DNA of 64,000 nt, taken from contig NZ_CP092480.1 of NCBI RefSeq assembly GCF_022429645.1, positions 3,866,134-3,930,133 on the forward strand, given 5' to 3'. This stretch comes from Lutibacter sp. A80 (GTDB taxonomy: Bacteria; Bacteroidota; Bacteroidia; Flavobacteriales; Flavobacteriaceae). The notes beneath the pieces were generated by a model, which did not search any database, was not told the origin of the DNA, and saw nothing but the letters and a program-made list of their open reading frames with translations. The translations under genes and the position numbers were made by a program. Shown piece by piece: positions 9,355 to 17,814 of the stretch; within the stretch, counting starts at the first letter, position 1, and each line of letters starts with the position of its first letter.

Positions 9355-10971
9355 CTAATTTATGGATACTTGTTTTAATTTTTTTAATTGATCTTTTTTT
9401 GCTTTAGGAAGTTGAACACAAGGGCGTTGTGCTATTACAACAGAAACGCCGTTATAATTAATTTCTTCTCTAATTAAATCAATATTTTGGTCTAAATTTT
9501 TATGAAGAGGAGTTATAACTTTTAAATGCTTTTCATCAACTCCAATTCCTTTACAAATATTTATCAATCTACCTGAAGCTGCAGAATCTTGTGCACCTGT
9601 CATTGCAACAGCAGAATTATCTGAAATAATTATGGTAATAGGTGTATTTTCAATAACGGCATCTAAAAGTCCCGTCATACCTGAATGTGTAAAAGTTGAA
9701 TCGCCAATAATTGCAATTGAAGGATGTATTCCAGCATCTGAAGCACCTTTAGCCATTGTAATAGAAGCACCCATATCAATTAAAGTATTGATACTTTCAA
9801 ATGGAGGTAGTGCACCTAAGGCATAACAACCAATATCTCCAAAAACTTGCTGAGCTGTATTCTCGGTTTTTAAGTTGTTTATAGCTTCAAATAAATCTCT
9901 ATGAGCACAACCAACACATAATTCTGGAGGTCTACCGGCAACTATTTTAGGTATATTTTCACTATTTGCTCTATCAAAACCTAAAGCTTCAGAAATATTA
10001 TCGGGATTTAGTTCGCCAACTCTGTTTAAATGTCCGGTTAAGCGGCCAATTACTTTTTTGTTTTCACCAAAATAATCTGAAATTATTTCTTCTATAAAAG
10101 GAGCTCCATCCTCTAAAACCAATATTTTTTTACAGCTGTTGAAAAGTTTTTTTACCTGTCTTTTTGGTAATGGATATTGCGCTATTTTAAGAATAGGAAA
10201 TGGGCAGCTATCATCTTCAAAATTTTCCATTAAATAATTAAATGCTATACCTGAAGCAATAATTCCCATTGAAGTGTTTGGGCCATCAATATATTTATTG
10301 AATTCACTATTTTCTGAACTTTCTTTAATATCGGTTTGTATGGCAACCAAATGTTTATACCTTTTTCTGGCATGAATTGGTATTAATTGAAATTGGTGTT
10401 TATTTTTTGGTAAATGAATATTGTTTTGAGCTCTTCTTTTACCAAGTTCAATTCCTGATCTGGAATGTGAAAGTCGAGTTACCATTCTAATCATAACAGG
10501 CAACTCTAATTGTTCAGATAAATAAAAAGCATATTTAGTAATATAGTAAGCTTCTTGTTGATTTGAGGGTTCAAAAATAGGAATCATGGCAAATTTCCCA
10601 TAATTTCTAGAGTCTTGTTCGTTTTGCGAAGAATGCATAGAAGGATCATCTGCAACAGCAATTACTAATCCGCCATTTATACCAGCAACAGCCATATTCA
10701 TAAAAACATCTGCAGCTACATTTAAACCCACATGTTTCATAACAGTCATGGATCTTTTTCCCGCATAAGACATTCCAAGTGCAGCTTCCATAGCTGTTTT
10801 TTCATTAACAGACCATTTAGAGTGAATGTTTAATTCTTGGGCTATTTTAGAGTTTTGTATGTATTCTGTAATTTCTGTAGATGGAGTTCCAGGATATGCA
10901 TAAACGCCTGATATACCAGCATCAATAGCACCTTGGGCTAAAGCCTCATTTCCTAACAATAGTTTTTTCAT
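9355..10971 (-). CDS. iorA: indolepyruvate oxidoreductase subunit alpha, without ferredoxin domain
   Basis: A 538-residue thiamine-pyrophosphate enzyme. The pyrimidine domain starts at GNEALAQGAIDAG...YPGTPSTEI. The TPP domain has CVGCAHRDLF, GDIGCYALGALPPF and GDSTFTHSG followed by NSAVAMTGAQ. The protein ends soon after QRPCVQLPK. Archaeal IorA continues with a C-terminal domain holding two [4Fe-4S] clusters, and no CxxCxxC motif is present here. A separate ferredoxin or another carrier must therefore take the electrons. Shorter forms are, as far as I know, also found in other Bacteroidetes. Confidence 0.93.
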   Translation of the reverse strand: MKKLLLGNEALAQGAIDAGISGVYAYPGTPSTEITEYIQNSKIAQELNIHSKWSVNEKTAMEAALGMSYAGKRSMTVMKHVGLNVAADVFMNMAVAGINGGLVIAVADDPSMHSSQNEQDSRNYGKFAMIPIFEPSNQQEAYYITKYAFYLSEQLELPVMIRMVTRLSHSRSGIELGKRRAQNNIHLPKNKHQFQLIPIHARKRYKHLVAIQTDIKESSENSEFNKYIDGPNTSMGIIASGIAFNYLMENFEDDSCPFPILKIAQYPLPKRQVKKLFNSCKKILVLEDGAPFIEEIISDYFGENKKVIGRLTGHLNRVGELNPDNISEALGFDRANSENIPKIVAGRPPELCVGCAHRDLFEAINNLKTENTAQQVFGDIGCYALGALPPFESINTLIDMGASITMAKGASDAGIHPSIAIIGDSTFTHSGMTGLLDAVIENTPITIIISDNSAVAMTGAQDSAASGRLINICKGIGVDEKHLKVITPLHKNLDQNIDLIREEINYNGVSVVIAQRPCVQLPKAKKDQLKKLKQVSIN

Positions 10972-11010
10972 AAGTTTCTACTATAAATTATGTATAATAG
11001 GCTAAAATTA

Positions 11011-11024
11011 CGAAAACGTTTTCG
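11011..11024. promoter_or_regulatory. LacI-type operator-like palindrome upstream of iorA
   Basis: CGAAAACGTTTTCG is a perfect 14-bp palindrome with the central CG and AAACGTTT core typical of LacI-family operators. It lies 39 nt before the iorA ATG. On the minus strand TAATTTTA (11003-11010), one base off the -7 consensus, follows directly, so a bound repressor would cover the -33 to -7 spacer. No LacI gene is in the window. The rest of the 220-nt spacer is AT-rich without clear structure. Confidence 0.5.
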
Positions 11025-11191
11025 AAAATTAAATGACTTTAATCATTTTTAAAGATTTAATTAATTGATATTTAGTTTGTTATATGTTTATATGAATTGC
11101 TTTATTACTGTTTTTTTGAATAAAAAATAGAAATAATTTTATCAACTTAGTAATAATTTTAATAATAAATTGAAATAATTGTAAACCATGT

Positions 11192-11740
11192 TTATTTATC
11201 CCAATTATTTTTTTTTCGGATATTCTTGTACAATTTAATACCTAACATCAATAAAATTGAAACCCCAATAATACCAACAGTTCCAAAAATCCAACTTAAA
11301 GAGTTTTTAAGAACTACTAAAAAAACACAGGCGAATAAAATAATTGTTGCAACTTCATTCCAAATTCTTAAAAATGTTGAAGAATATTTTAAGGTGTTAT
11401 TTTGAGTTTGATTGTAGATAACTTGGCAGGTTCCGTGATAAAAAAACAACAATGCTACAAATGCCAGTTTAATGTGCATCCAGCTTTGTTGTAGCCAAGA
11501 AGGTTGTAAAATTAGTAGAATAATAGCAAAAGTTGTAGCTAAAATTGCAGAAGGCCATGTGATAATATACCAAAGTCTTTTTATCATTACCTGATATTGT
11601 TTGGTCAAAATGTTTCTTTCTGGAACTGGTTTTTCTTCAGCTTCTTTAAAATATATAAATAAACGAATGATATAAAATAAGCCTGCAAACCAGGTGGTTA
11701 TAAATATAATGTGAAGCGACTTTATGTATAAATATTCCAT
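11192..11740 (-). CDS. hemJ: HemJ-type protoporphyrinogen oxidase
   Basis: A 182-residue membrane protein with four to five helices. YIKSLHIIFITTWFAGLFYIIRLFIY holds the conserved His and Arg of the HemJ (UPF0093) family, and MHIKLAFVALLFFYHG the second conserved His/Lys region. HemJ converts protoporphyrinogen IX to protoporphyrin IX. No hemG or hemY is seen among the heme genes here, so this is the likely enzyme for the step. One nucleotide separates it from hemH, which uses its product. Confidence 0.85.
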   Translation of the reverse strand: MEYLYIKSLHIIFITTWFAGLFYIIRLFIYFKEAEEKPVPERNILTKQYQVMIKRLWYIITWPSAILATTFAIILLILQPSWLQQSWMHIKLAFVALLFFYHGTCQVIYNQTQNNTLKYSSTFLRIWNEVATIILFACVFLVVLKNSLSWIFGTVGIIGVSILLMLGIKLYKNIRKKNNWDK

Positions 11741-11741
11741 A

Positions 11742-12755
11742 TTATTGAGCCCAATTATTAATCCAATTTGCTACTGTTTGTGCCCAAATGTCATCATCAT
11801 TTAAACACGGAATTGTAGAGAACTGTTCTCCACCATTTTCTTTAAACGATTCTTTTGCTTCCATTCCAATTTCTTCTAAAGTTTCTAAGCAATCTGAAAC
11901 AAAAGCAGGTGTTACCACTGCTAAATTTTTAATGCCTTTTTGGGCAAATTCATCAATGGTTTTATCTGTATAAGGTTGTAGCCAAGGATCTCTTCCTAAA
12001 CGCGATTGAAATGAAGTGCTATAAGTGCCTTCTTTTAAATTTAAAAACTCAGCAACATTTTTAGTAGTTTGGTAGCATTGATGTCTGTAGCAAAACTCAT
12101 GTGCAGGAGAAGGTGTATTGCAGCAACTACCATCAATTTTACAATGTGATTTTGTTATATCAGATTTTTTAATGTGGCGTTCTGGAACACCGTGATAAGA
12201 AAATAATAAATAATCTGGTTTATTTGCTTTCAAATGTTTTTGAATACTATTGCTTAATACTTCTATATAATCTTTTTTATTATAAAACGCAGGAACATCA
12301 GTAATTTTAATATGTGGAAAATGTTTTTTTACAATTTTATTAGCTAAAACAACAATGGTTTCTGTAGTTGCCATTGCAAATTGTGGGTATAATGGAATTA
12401 ATAAAATTTCTGTAACTCCTTGATCCGATAATTTTTGAATACCACTATGTATAGAGGGTTTTCCGTAACGCATTGCTAATTCAACAGGAGTATTTGCTTG
12501 TGTTTTTACTTTTGTATGTAATCTTTCAGATAAAACAATAAGAGGAGAACCTTCGGGCCACCAAATTTTTTTATAAGCTTCAGCAGATTTTTTTGGTCTT
12601 GTATTTAAAATAATGCCTTTAACAACAAAAGCTCTAATAAGATAAGGAGTATCAATAACCCGCTTGTCCATTAAAAATTCATCCAAATAATTTTTTACAT
12701 CTTTTACAGAGGTGCTATCTGGAGAACCTAAATTTACTAATAATGCTCCTTTCAT
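11742..12755 (-). CDS. hemH: ferrochelatase
   Basis: A 337-residue enzyme inserting Fe2+ into protoporphyrin IX. The catalytic His is in LLFSYHGVPERH and the conserved Glu in VSDCLETLEEIGMEAKE. TSFQSRLGRDPWLQPYTD is another family signature. Cysteines in CKIDGSCCNTP are in an internal segment rather than the C-terminal cluster of some ferrochelatases. It lies between araC (4 nt upstream) and hemJ (1 nt downstream) in one minus-strand operon. Confidence 0.95.
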   Translation of the reverse strand: MKGALLVNLGSPDSTSVKDVKNYLDEFLMDKRVIDTPYLIRAFVVKGIILNTRPKKSAEAYKKIWWPEGSPLIVLSERLHTKVKTQANTPVELAMRYGKPSIHSGIQKLSDQGVTEILLIPLYPQFAMATTETIVVLANKIVKKHFPHIKITDVPAFYNKKDYIEVLSNSIQKHLKANKPDYLLFSYHGVPERHIKKSDITKSHCKIDGSCCNTPSPAHEFCYRHQCYQTTKNVAEFLNLKEGTYSTSFQSRLGRDPWLQPYTDKTIDEFAQKGIKNLAVVTPAFVSDCLETLEEIGMEAKESFKENGGEQFSTIPCLNDDDIWAQTVANWINNWAQ

Positions 12756-12759
12756 AATT

Positions 12760-13659
12760 TTATGATTTTGCGTATTGTTTTGGTGTTGTTTTAAATTTTC
12801 TTTTAAATGCAGCTATAAAATGACTGGATGTACTGTACCCTAATTGTGCAGCTATTTCGTTTACATTTAGTTGTTGTTCTCGAAGTAATTCTTTAGCCAG
12901 ATCCATTTTATAATTTAATAAAAAAGTAAATACAGGCACGCCATAAAATTCTTTAAAATCTGTTTTTAATTTTTTTATATTTAAACCTACTTTTTTTGCT
13001 AGGTTTTCTAGAGATGGAGGATTGGTCATTTCTTCAATAATTATTTCTTTAGCGCGTTTTATTTTGCTTACAGTTTCTTCATTTGCAATGTACGGACAAT
13101 TTTCGTTTTCACTTTTATTTGCATTAGAAGTGTTAAAATAATAGCTTAACAACTCATACACTTTACCTTTAATAAAAACTGGGCGTAATGCCTTAGTAAT
13201 TTGTTTTGATATTAGTTGATTTAATATGTGCTGAATTGTTGGTGTAATTTGTTTAGGTTCTATAATTGGCTTTCCTATTTTAAAACTATTAAAGTTAAAT
13301 AAAAAATTACCATCAATAGAAAATAATGAATGAAAATATTCTATAGAAATTAAAACAGAAATTAGTTCACTTCTTGGAGGTAAATTATAAAGAATATTCA
13401 TTTTTTCATCTTTAAAATAAACCATTGTAGAATTTCCAGCATCTAAATGTGTAGCACAATGTTCAAAATTAAAAGCAACTGTACATTTGTTGGTATTGCA
13501 AAAGTAAATTTGAATGTAATTGTTGGTTAATTGCTGTTGAAATAACTTATTGTTAGAAGTTAAGTTGTTGAAATGATAAACTTTAAAAGTATCTTTTTCA
13601 TTTAAAAGTAGATTGGTACTTTTGTCGATATATTTGTAATTTTCAAGATTAGTTTTCAT
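12760..13659 (-). CDS. AraC-family transcriptional regulator next to the heme genes
   Basis: A 299-residue protein. The last 100 residues form the double helix-turn-helix of the AraC family (AKKVGLNIKKLKTDFKEFYG, then VNEIAAQLGYSTSSHFIAAF with the final KRKFKTTPKQYAKS). The N-terminal 190 residues have no recognisable sugar-binding cupin motif and probably sense a ligand. It is the first gene of the araC-hemH-hemJ operon and divergent from hemA, so it probably regulates heme synthesis. A ligand such as heme or a porphyrin intermediate is plausible but not shown. Confidence 0.85.
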   Translation of the reverse strand: MKTNLENYKYIDKSTNLLLNEKDTFKVYHFNNLTSNNKLFQQQLTNNYIQIYFCNTNKCTVAFNFEHCATHLDAGNSTMVYFKDEKMNILYNLPPRSELISVLISIEYFHSLFSIDGNFLFNFNSFKIGKPIIEPKQITPTIQHILNQLISKQITKALRPVFIKGKVYELLSYYFNTSNANKSENENCPYIANEETVSKIKRAKEIIIEEMTNPPSLENLAKKVGLNIKKLKTDFKEFYGVPVFTFLLNYKMDLAKELLREQQLNVNEIAAQLGYSTSSHFIAAFKRKFKTTPKQYAKS

Positions 13660-13693
13660 AAGCTATTTTTCTAAAAATTCTATAAAATATTTA

Positions 13694-13701
13694 CAAAAGT
13701 A
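13694..13701 (-). promoter_or_regulatory. -7 box of the araC-hemH-hemJ operon
   Basis: On the minus strand TACTTTTG matches TAnnTTTG, 35 nt before the araC ATG. No clear -33 TTG sits at the expected distance. It overlaps the sequence GTACTTTTGT, the beginning of the 12-mer repeated near hemA. Confidence 0.45.
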
Positions 13702-13852
13702 CAATATTTATTTATACGCTATACTCTTTTTTTTATTGTTGAACATGATATTTGTCATATTTTTTTAAGCCTTATTTTGCTGATTAACATTGATATAGTG
13801 ATTGTAATTTTGTTATTTAGAAGTAGTCTAAATTACGGTAAGTAACTTATAT

Positions 13853-13910
13853 CGACAATAATAGTACTTTTGTCGTTATTTTCAGGAATAATATATTTGT
13901 ACTTTTGTCG
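13853..13910. promoter_or_regulatory. repeated TTGTCG motif, candidate operator for heme genes
   Basis: The 12-mer GTACTTTTGTCG occurs at 13864-13875 and again at 13899-13910. A third identical copy is at 13616-13627 within the start of araC. CGACAA at 13853-13858 pairs with TTGTCG at 13870-13875 as an inverted repeat with an 11-nt spacer. The first intergenic copy overlaps the hemA -33 element and the second covers the expected transcription start. Placement and repetition suggest a regulator site, most simply for the adjacent AraC protein. Confidence 0.5.
13869..13899 (+). promoter_or_regulatory. promoter of the hemA operon (TTTG-N19-TATATTTG)
   Basis: TTTG at 13869-13872 and TATATTTG at 13892-13899 are separated by 19 nt and fit the Bacteroidetes consensus. 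Predicted start near 13905, giving about 30 nt of leader before the ATG at 13936. A second TAnnTTTG-like box (TACTTTTG, 13900-13907) follows directly. Confidence 0.65.
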
Positions 13911-13935
13911 ACACTTATTGATAATACAAAATTAT

Positions 13936-15189
13936 ATGAGTTTAGAAAGTTTGCCTACAAAATTTTATAATGTAGGTTTAAGTTATAAGAAAGCAGATGT
14001 AAAAGTACGTGGGGCTTTTAGTTTAACTAAAGAAAATCAAAAACTTTTATTAGCTGAAGCAAAAGAAAAAGGGATTGAGGGTATTTTTGTTTTATCTACT
14101 TGCAACAGAACTGAAATTACAGGATTTGCAAAGCACCCGTTTGAGTTAATTAGTTTATTAACAAAATATTCTAATGGAAATGTAGAAGATTTTATAAATG
14201 TTTCTAATGTTTATAAAAATAACGAAGCGGTAAATCATTTATTTAATATTGCAACTGGATTAGATAGTCAAATATTAGGAGATTATGAAATAGTTGGTCA
14301 GTTAAAACAAGCTTATAAATTAGCTAAAAAACTAGGAACTACAAATGCTTATTTAGAGCGATTGATGAACTTGGTATTGCACGCAAGTAAAAGTGTTAAG
14401 AACAATACTAAATTAAGTTCGGGAACAACTTCAGTAGCCTATGCTGCAATTCAATATATTATTAATACCGTAGATGATTATAATAATAAAAAAGTTTTAA
14501 TTTACGGTTTAGGTGAAATTGGAAAAAACACCTGTAAAAATTTATTGGAATATACTTCAAACAAAAATATTACATTAGTTAATAGAACGCTTGAAAAAGC
14601 AATTGGATTTGAACAAATACACGAGAATGTTAAAGTTGTAGATTATTCTAGTTTAACCGAAGAAATACATACAACAGATATTTTAATTGTTTCTACCGGA
14701 TCAACAACTCCTACAGTTTTAAAAAATCATTTAAAACCAGGTAAAGAATTGTTAATTATTGATTTATCAATGCCTGAAAATGTAGAATCTACTGTTAAAA
14801 ATGAGCCAGGAATTAGATTAATTAATCTAGATGAACTTTCTAAAATTACAGATAATACTATAGAAATTCGTAAAAAGCAAATTCCTTTAGCACAAGAAAT
14901 AATTGAAAAATACAAGCAAGAGTTTAACGATTGGATTTCACATAGAAAATATGTGCCAGCTGTAAATGCATTAAAAGAATCGTTAAAGGCAATTCAACAT
15001 GATGAAATTGATTTTCATTCAAAAAAAATAAAGAACTTTAATGTTGAACATGCAGAGTTTGTTACTAACAGAATGATTCAAAAAATAACTACACAATTTG
15101 TTAAGCATTTAAAAGATGAAGAAACTTCGGTGGATCAAAGCATAAATGTTATTAGCAAAATATTCGACTTAGAAAAAACCGAAATTTAG
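13936..15189 (+). CDS. hemA: glutamyl-tRNA reductase
   Basis: 417 residues from the ATG at 13936; a frame extension back to 13870 lies across the promoter and is rejected. The enzyme reduces glutamyl-tRNA to glutamate-1-semialdehyde, the first step of C5 heme synthesis. The nucleophilic Cys is in FVLSTCNRTEITGF, the NADPH domain is VLIYGLGEIGKNTCKNL, and the C-terminal helical dimerisation domain follows residue 320. It opens the hemA-hemCD-hemB-hemL-hemE-hemN run; hemCD starts 1 nt after its stop. Confidence 0.95.
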   Translation: MSLESLPTKFYNVGLSYKKADVKVRGAFSLTKENQKLLLAEAKEKGIEGIFVLSTCNRTEITGFAKHPFELISLLTKYSNGNVEDFINVSNVYKNNEAVNHLFNIATGLDSQILGDYEIVGQLKQAYKLAKKLGTTNAYLERLMNLVLHASKSVKNNTKLSSGTTSVAYAAIQYIINTVDDYNNKKVLIYGLGEIGKNTCKNLLEYTSNKNITLVNRTLEKAIGFEQIHENVKVVDYSSLTEEIHTTDILIVSTGSTTPTVLKNHLKPGKELLIIDLSMPENVESTVKNEPGIRLINLDELSKITDNTIEIRKKQIPLAQEIIEKYKQEFNDWISHRKYVPAVNALKESLKAIQHDEIDFHSKKIKNFNVEHAEFVTNRMIQKITTQFVKHLKDEETSVDQSINVISKIFDLEKTEI

Positions 15190-15190
15190 A

Positions 15191-16792
15191 ATGGATAAAA
15201 TTATTAGAATTGGTACTCGCTCAAGTGAACTAGCACTTTGGCAAGCAAATACAGTTGCAGAACAGTTAGAACATTTCGGTCATAAAACAGAAATTGTAAA
15301 AATAGATTCTTTAGGAGATGTTGTTTTAGATAAACCTTTATATGAATTAGGAATCACTGGAGTTTTTACCAAAAATTTAGATATCGCTCTGTTAAATGGA
15401 GAAATAGATATTGCGGTACATTCATCTAAAGATGTACCTACAAAATTACCTGAAGGAATTGTACAAGCTGCTTATTTAAAAAGAGGGGATTTTAACGATG
15501 TATTGGTAATTAAAGATGATGAGAACTTTTTTACAAATGATACTGCAGTAATTGCTACAGGAAGTTTGCGTAGAAAAGCACAATGGCTATATCGTTACCC
15601 ACATCATAAAATTACTGGAATTAGAGGTAATGTAATTACGCGTTTGCAAAAATTAGAAGAGAGTGATTGGGATGGAGCTGTTTTTGCATCTGCAGGATTA
15701 AAAAGATTAAAATTATTACCCGAAAAACAAAAACATATAAAATTAGATTGGATGATTCCAGCTCCAGCACAAGGAGCTGTAATGATTGTTGCTTTAGAAA
15801 AAAATGAAGAAATTTTAGAAGCTTGTAAAGAAATTAATCACGAAGAAACAGCAACTTGCGTAAAAATTGAACGTGACTTTTTACAAACCCTAGAAGGAGG
15901 CTGTACTGCGCCAATAGGAGCTTTGGCAATGATATTTGAAGATGAAATAAAATTTAAAGGTGCGTTATTTAGTCCTGATGGTAAACATAAAATGGAATTT
16001 TCTAAAGAAGTTGCCGTTAATAATGCAACTGATTTAGGGAAGTTTGGAGCAAATTACATTTTAGAAAGAGGCGGTAAAAAAATAATGCGTGAAATAATTG
16101 ATATAGAAAAATCAACTCTTATATATTCTACAAAAAGTCTTTCTCACGATCAAACAAACCTGCTGAACTCTAAAATAGGTGTAACAAGTAGTGATTTTAT
16201 AACAATTAGAAATAATAGATTAAGACCAATAGTTGTTAAAAAACCAATTAAAAATGTATTATTTACCAGTCAAAATGCTGTTGAAGCTCTATTAAATAAC
16301 TTTTCTCCAATGGAATTAGATTTTGAAAATATCTATTGTGTTGGTAGAAGAACAAAACGTTTAATAGAAAAACGAATTGGTAAAGTGGCTCATATTGAAA
16401 ATTCAGCGGAGAAACTAGCAAATTATTTAGTTTCGAATTTAAAAGATGATGAAGTTACATTTTTCTGTGGAAATAAAAGAAGAGATTACCTTCCTACCAA
16501 ATTAACCGAGAGTGGTATAAAAGTTAATGAAGTTGAATGTTATCAAACGCAATTAACTCCAAGAAAAATTGAAGAAAAATATAAAGGAATCCTTTTTTAC
16601 AGTCCATCCGGTATAGAAAGTTATCTAAAAGATAATATAGCGAATGATATTGTAGCTTTCTGCATTGGAGAAACTACAGCAGAAGAAGCAAAAAAACACT
16701 TTAAAAATGTTGAGATTTCTAAATTATCAACAGTTGAAAGTGTGTTAAAATCTGTAAATAAATATTTCGAAAAAGTTGTTGAGGAGCATTAG
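15191..16792 (+). CDS. hemCD: porphobilinogen deaminase / uroporphyrinogen-III synthase fusion
   Basis: A 533-residue protein with two enzymes in one chain. Residues 1 to about 305 are hydroxymethylbilane synthase: IRIGTRSSELALWQAN, the substrate Arg/Lys segments ATGSLRRKAQ and GIRGNVITRL, and the dipyrromethane-cofactor Cys238 in LEGGCTAPIGA. From about 310 the weakly conserved uroporphyrinogen-III synthase follows, recognisable by VLFTSQNAVEALL, IYCVGRRTKRLIE and GILFYSPSGIESYL. The fusion hands unstable hydroxymethylbilane to the cyclising enzyme. No frameshift or stop is present at the junction. The HemD half is called from weaker motifs than the HemC half. Confidence 0.92.
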   Translation: MDKIIRIGTRSSELALWQANTVAEQLEHFGHKTEIVKIDSLGDVVLDKPLYELGITGVFTKNLDIALLNGEIDIAVHSSKDVPTKLPEGIVQAAYLKRGDFNDVLVIKDDENFFTNDTAVIATGSLRRKAQWLYRYPHHKITGIRGNVITRLQKLEESDWDGAVFASAGLKRLKLLPEKQKHIKLDWMIPAPAQGAVMIVALEKNEEILEACKEINHEETATCVKIERDFLQTLEGGCTAPIGALAMIFEDEIKFKGALFSPDGKHKMEFSKEVAVNNATDLGKFGANYILERGGKKIMREIIDIEKSTLIYSTKSLSHDQTNLLNSKIGVTSSDFITIRNNRLRPIVVKKPIKNVLFTSQNAVEALLNNFSPMELDFENIYCVGRRTKRLIEKRIGKVAHIENSAEKLANYLVSNLKDDEVTFFCGNKRRDYLPTKLTESGIKVNEVECYQTQLTPRKIEEKYKGILFYSPSGIESYLKDNIANDIVAFCIGETTAEEAKKHFKNVEISKLSTVESVLKSVNKYFEKVVEEH

Positions 16793-16845
16793 AAATATAG
16801 CATACTAATAATTCAATAACTAATAAATAATTAAATAGTATTAAA

Positions 16846-17808
16846 ATGAATAGAACCAGACGTTTACGTAAAACAGAAAATATTCGCCGCTTAGTTAGAG
16901 AAAATAAACTAACAATAGACGATTTAATTTATCCTTTATTTATAGAAGAAGGTACAAATATTGAAGCAGAAATTGTTTCAATGCCGGGAATTAAGCGGTA
17001 CTCTTTAGATACTATTTCAAAAGAATTGGATGAAGTTGTAGCTTTAGATATTCCAGCAGTATTGTTATTTGGAATTCCTTCAAAAAAAGATGATACAGGT
17101 TCAGAAACTTGGAACGATAACGGAATTATGCAACAAGCAATTCGTTTTATTAAAAAGAATTATCCTAGTTTGTACGTAATTACTGATGTTTGTTTTTGTG
17201 AATATACAAGTCACGGACATTGTGGAATAATTCACGATAATGATGTGGATAATGATGCAACTTTAGTAAATATATCAAAACAAGTAATTTCACATGCAAA
17301 AGCAGGTGTTGATATGGTTGCGCCTTCAGGAATGATGGACGGAATGATTGCAACTATACGTGAAGCTTTAGACAATACAGGTTTTCCAAATTTACCAGTA
17401 ATGTCGTATGCTGTAAAATACTCTTCTGCATTTTATGGACCTTTTAGAGATGCTGCAGATTCAGCTCCATCTTTTGGAGATAGAAGAACATACCAAATGG
17501 ATCCTTCAAATAGAGATGAAGGGTTGCGCGAAGCAACTTTTGACGATCAAGAAGGGGCAGATATTTTAATGGTAAAACCGGCCTTGGCTTATTTAGATAT
17601 TATTAGAGATTTAAAAAATAATTTTGACCGTCCAATTGCGTGTTATAATGTAAGTGGAGAATATGCAATGATTAAAGCGGCAGCAGAAAAAGGGTGGATT
17701 GATGGTGAACGTGTAATGATGGAAAGCTTATTGTCTATGAAAAGGGCAGGAGCCGATATTATTATTACTTATTTTGCTAAAGAGGTAGCAAAATTATTAA
17801 AAAAATAA
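16846..17808 (+). CDS. hemB: delta-aminolevulinic acid dehydratase
   Basis: A 320-residue enzyme condensing two 5-aminolevulinate molecules to porphobilinogen. The Zn-type active-site cysteines are in [14 protein letters not shown], and the Schiff-base lysines in [17 protein letters not shown] and [12 protein letters not shown]. The start [14 protein letters not shown] is typical. It is separated from hemCD by 53 nt of A/T-rich spacer with ACTAATA-like repeats, and from hemL by 6 nt. Confidence 0.97.
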   Translation: MNRTRRLRKTENIRRLVRENKLTIDDLIYPLFIEEGTNIEAEIVSMPGIKRYSLDTISKELDEVVALDIPAVLLFGIPSKKDDTGSETWNDNGIMQQAIRFIKKNYPSLYVITDVCFCEYTSHGHCGIIHDNDVDNDATLVNISKQVISHAKAGVDMVAPSGMMDGMIATIREALDNTGFPNLPVMSYAVKYSSAFYGPFRDAADSAPSFGDRRTYQMDPSNRDEGLREATFDDQEGADILMVKPALAYLDIIRDLKNNFDRPIACYNVSGEYAMIKAAAEKGWIDGERVMMESLLSMKRAGADIIITYFAKEVAKLLKK

Positions 17809-17814
17809 AACATT

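Noticed and set aside
13741..13770. ATGA...TCAT short palindrome around a TATTTG in the araC-hemA gap
   Set aside because: Arms of only 4 bp in a very AT-rich context; expected by chance, unlike the repeated 12-mer nearby.
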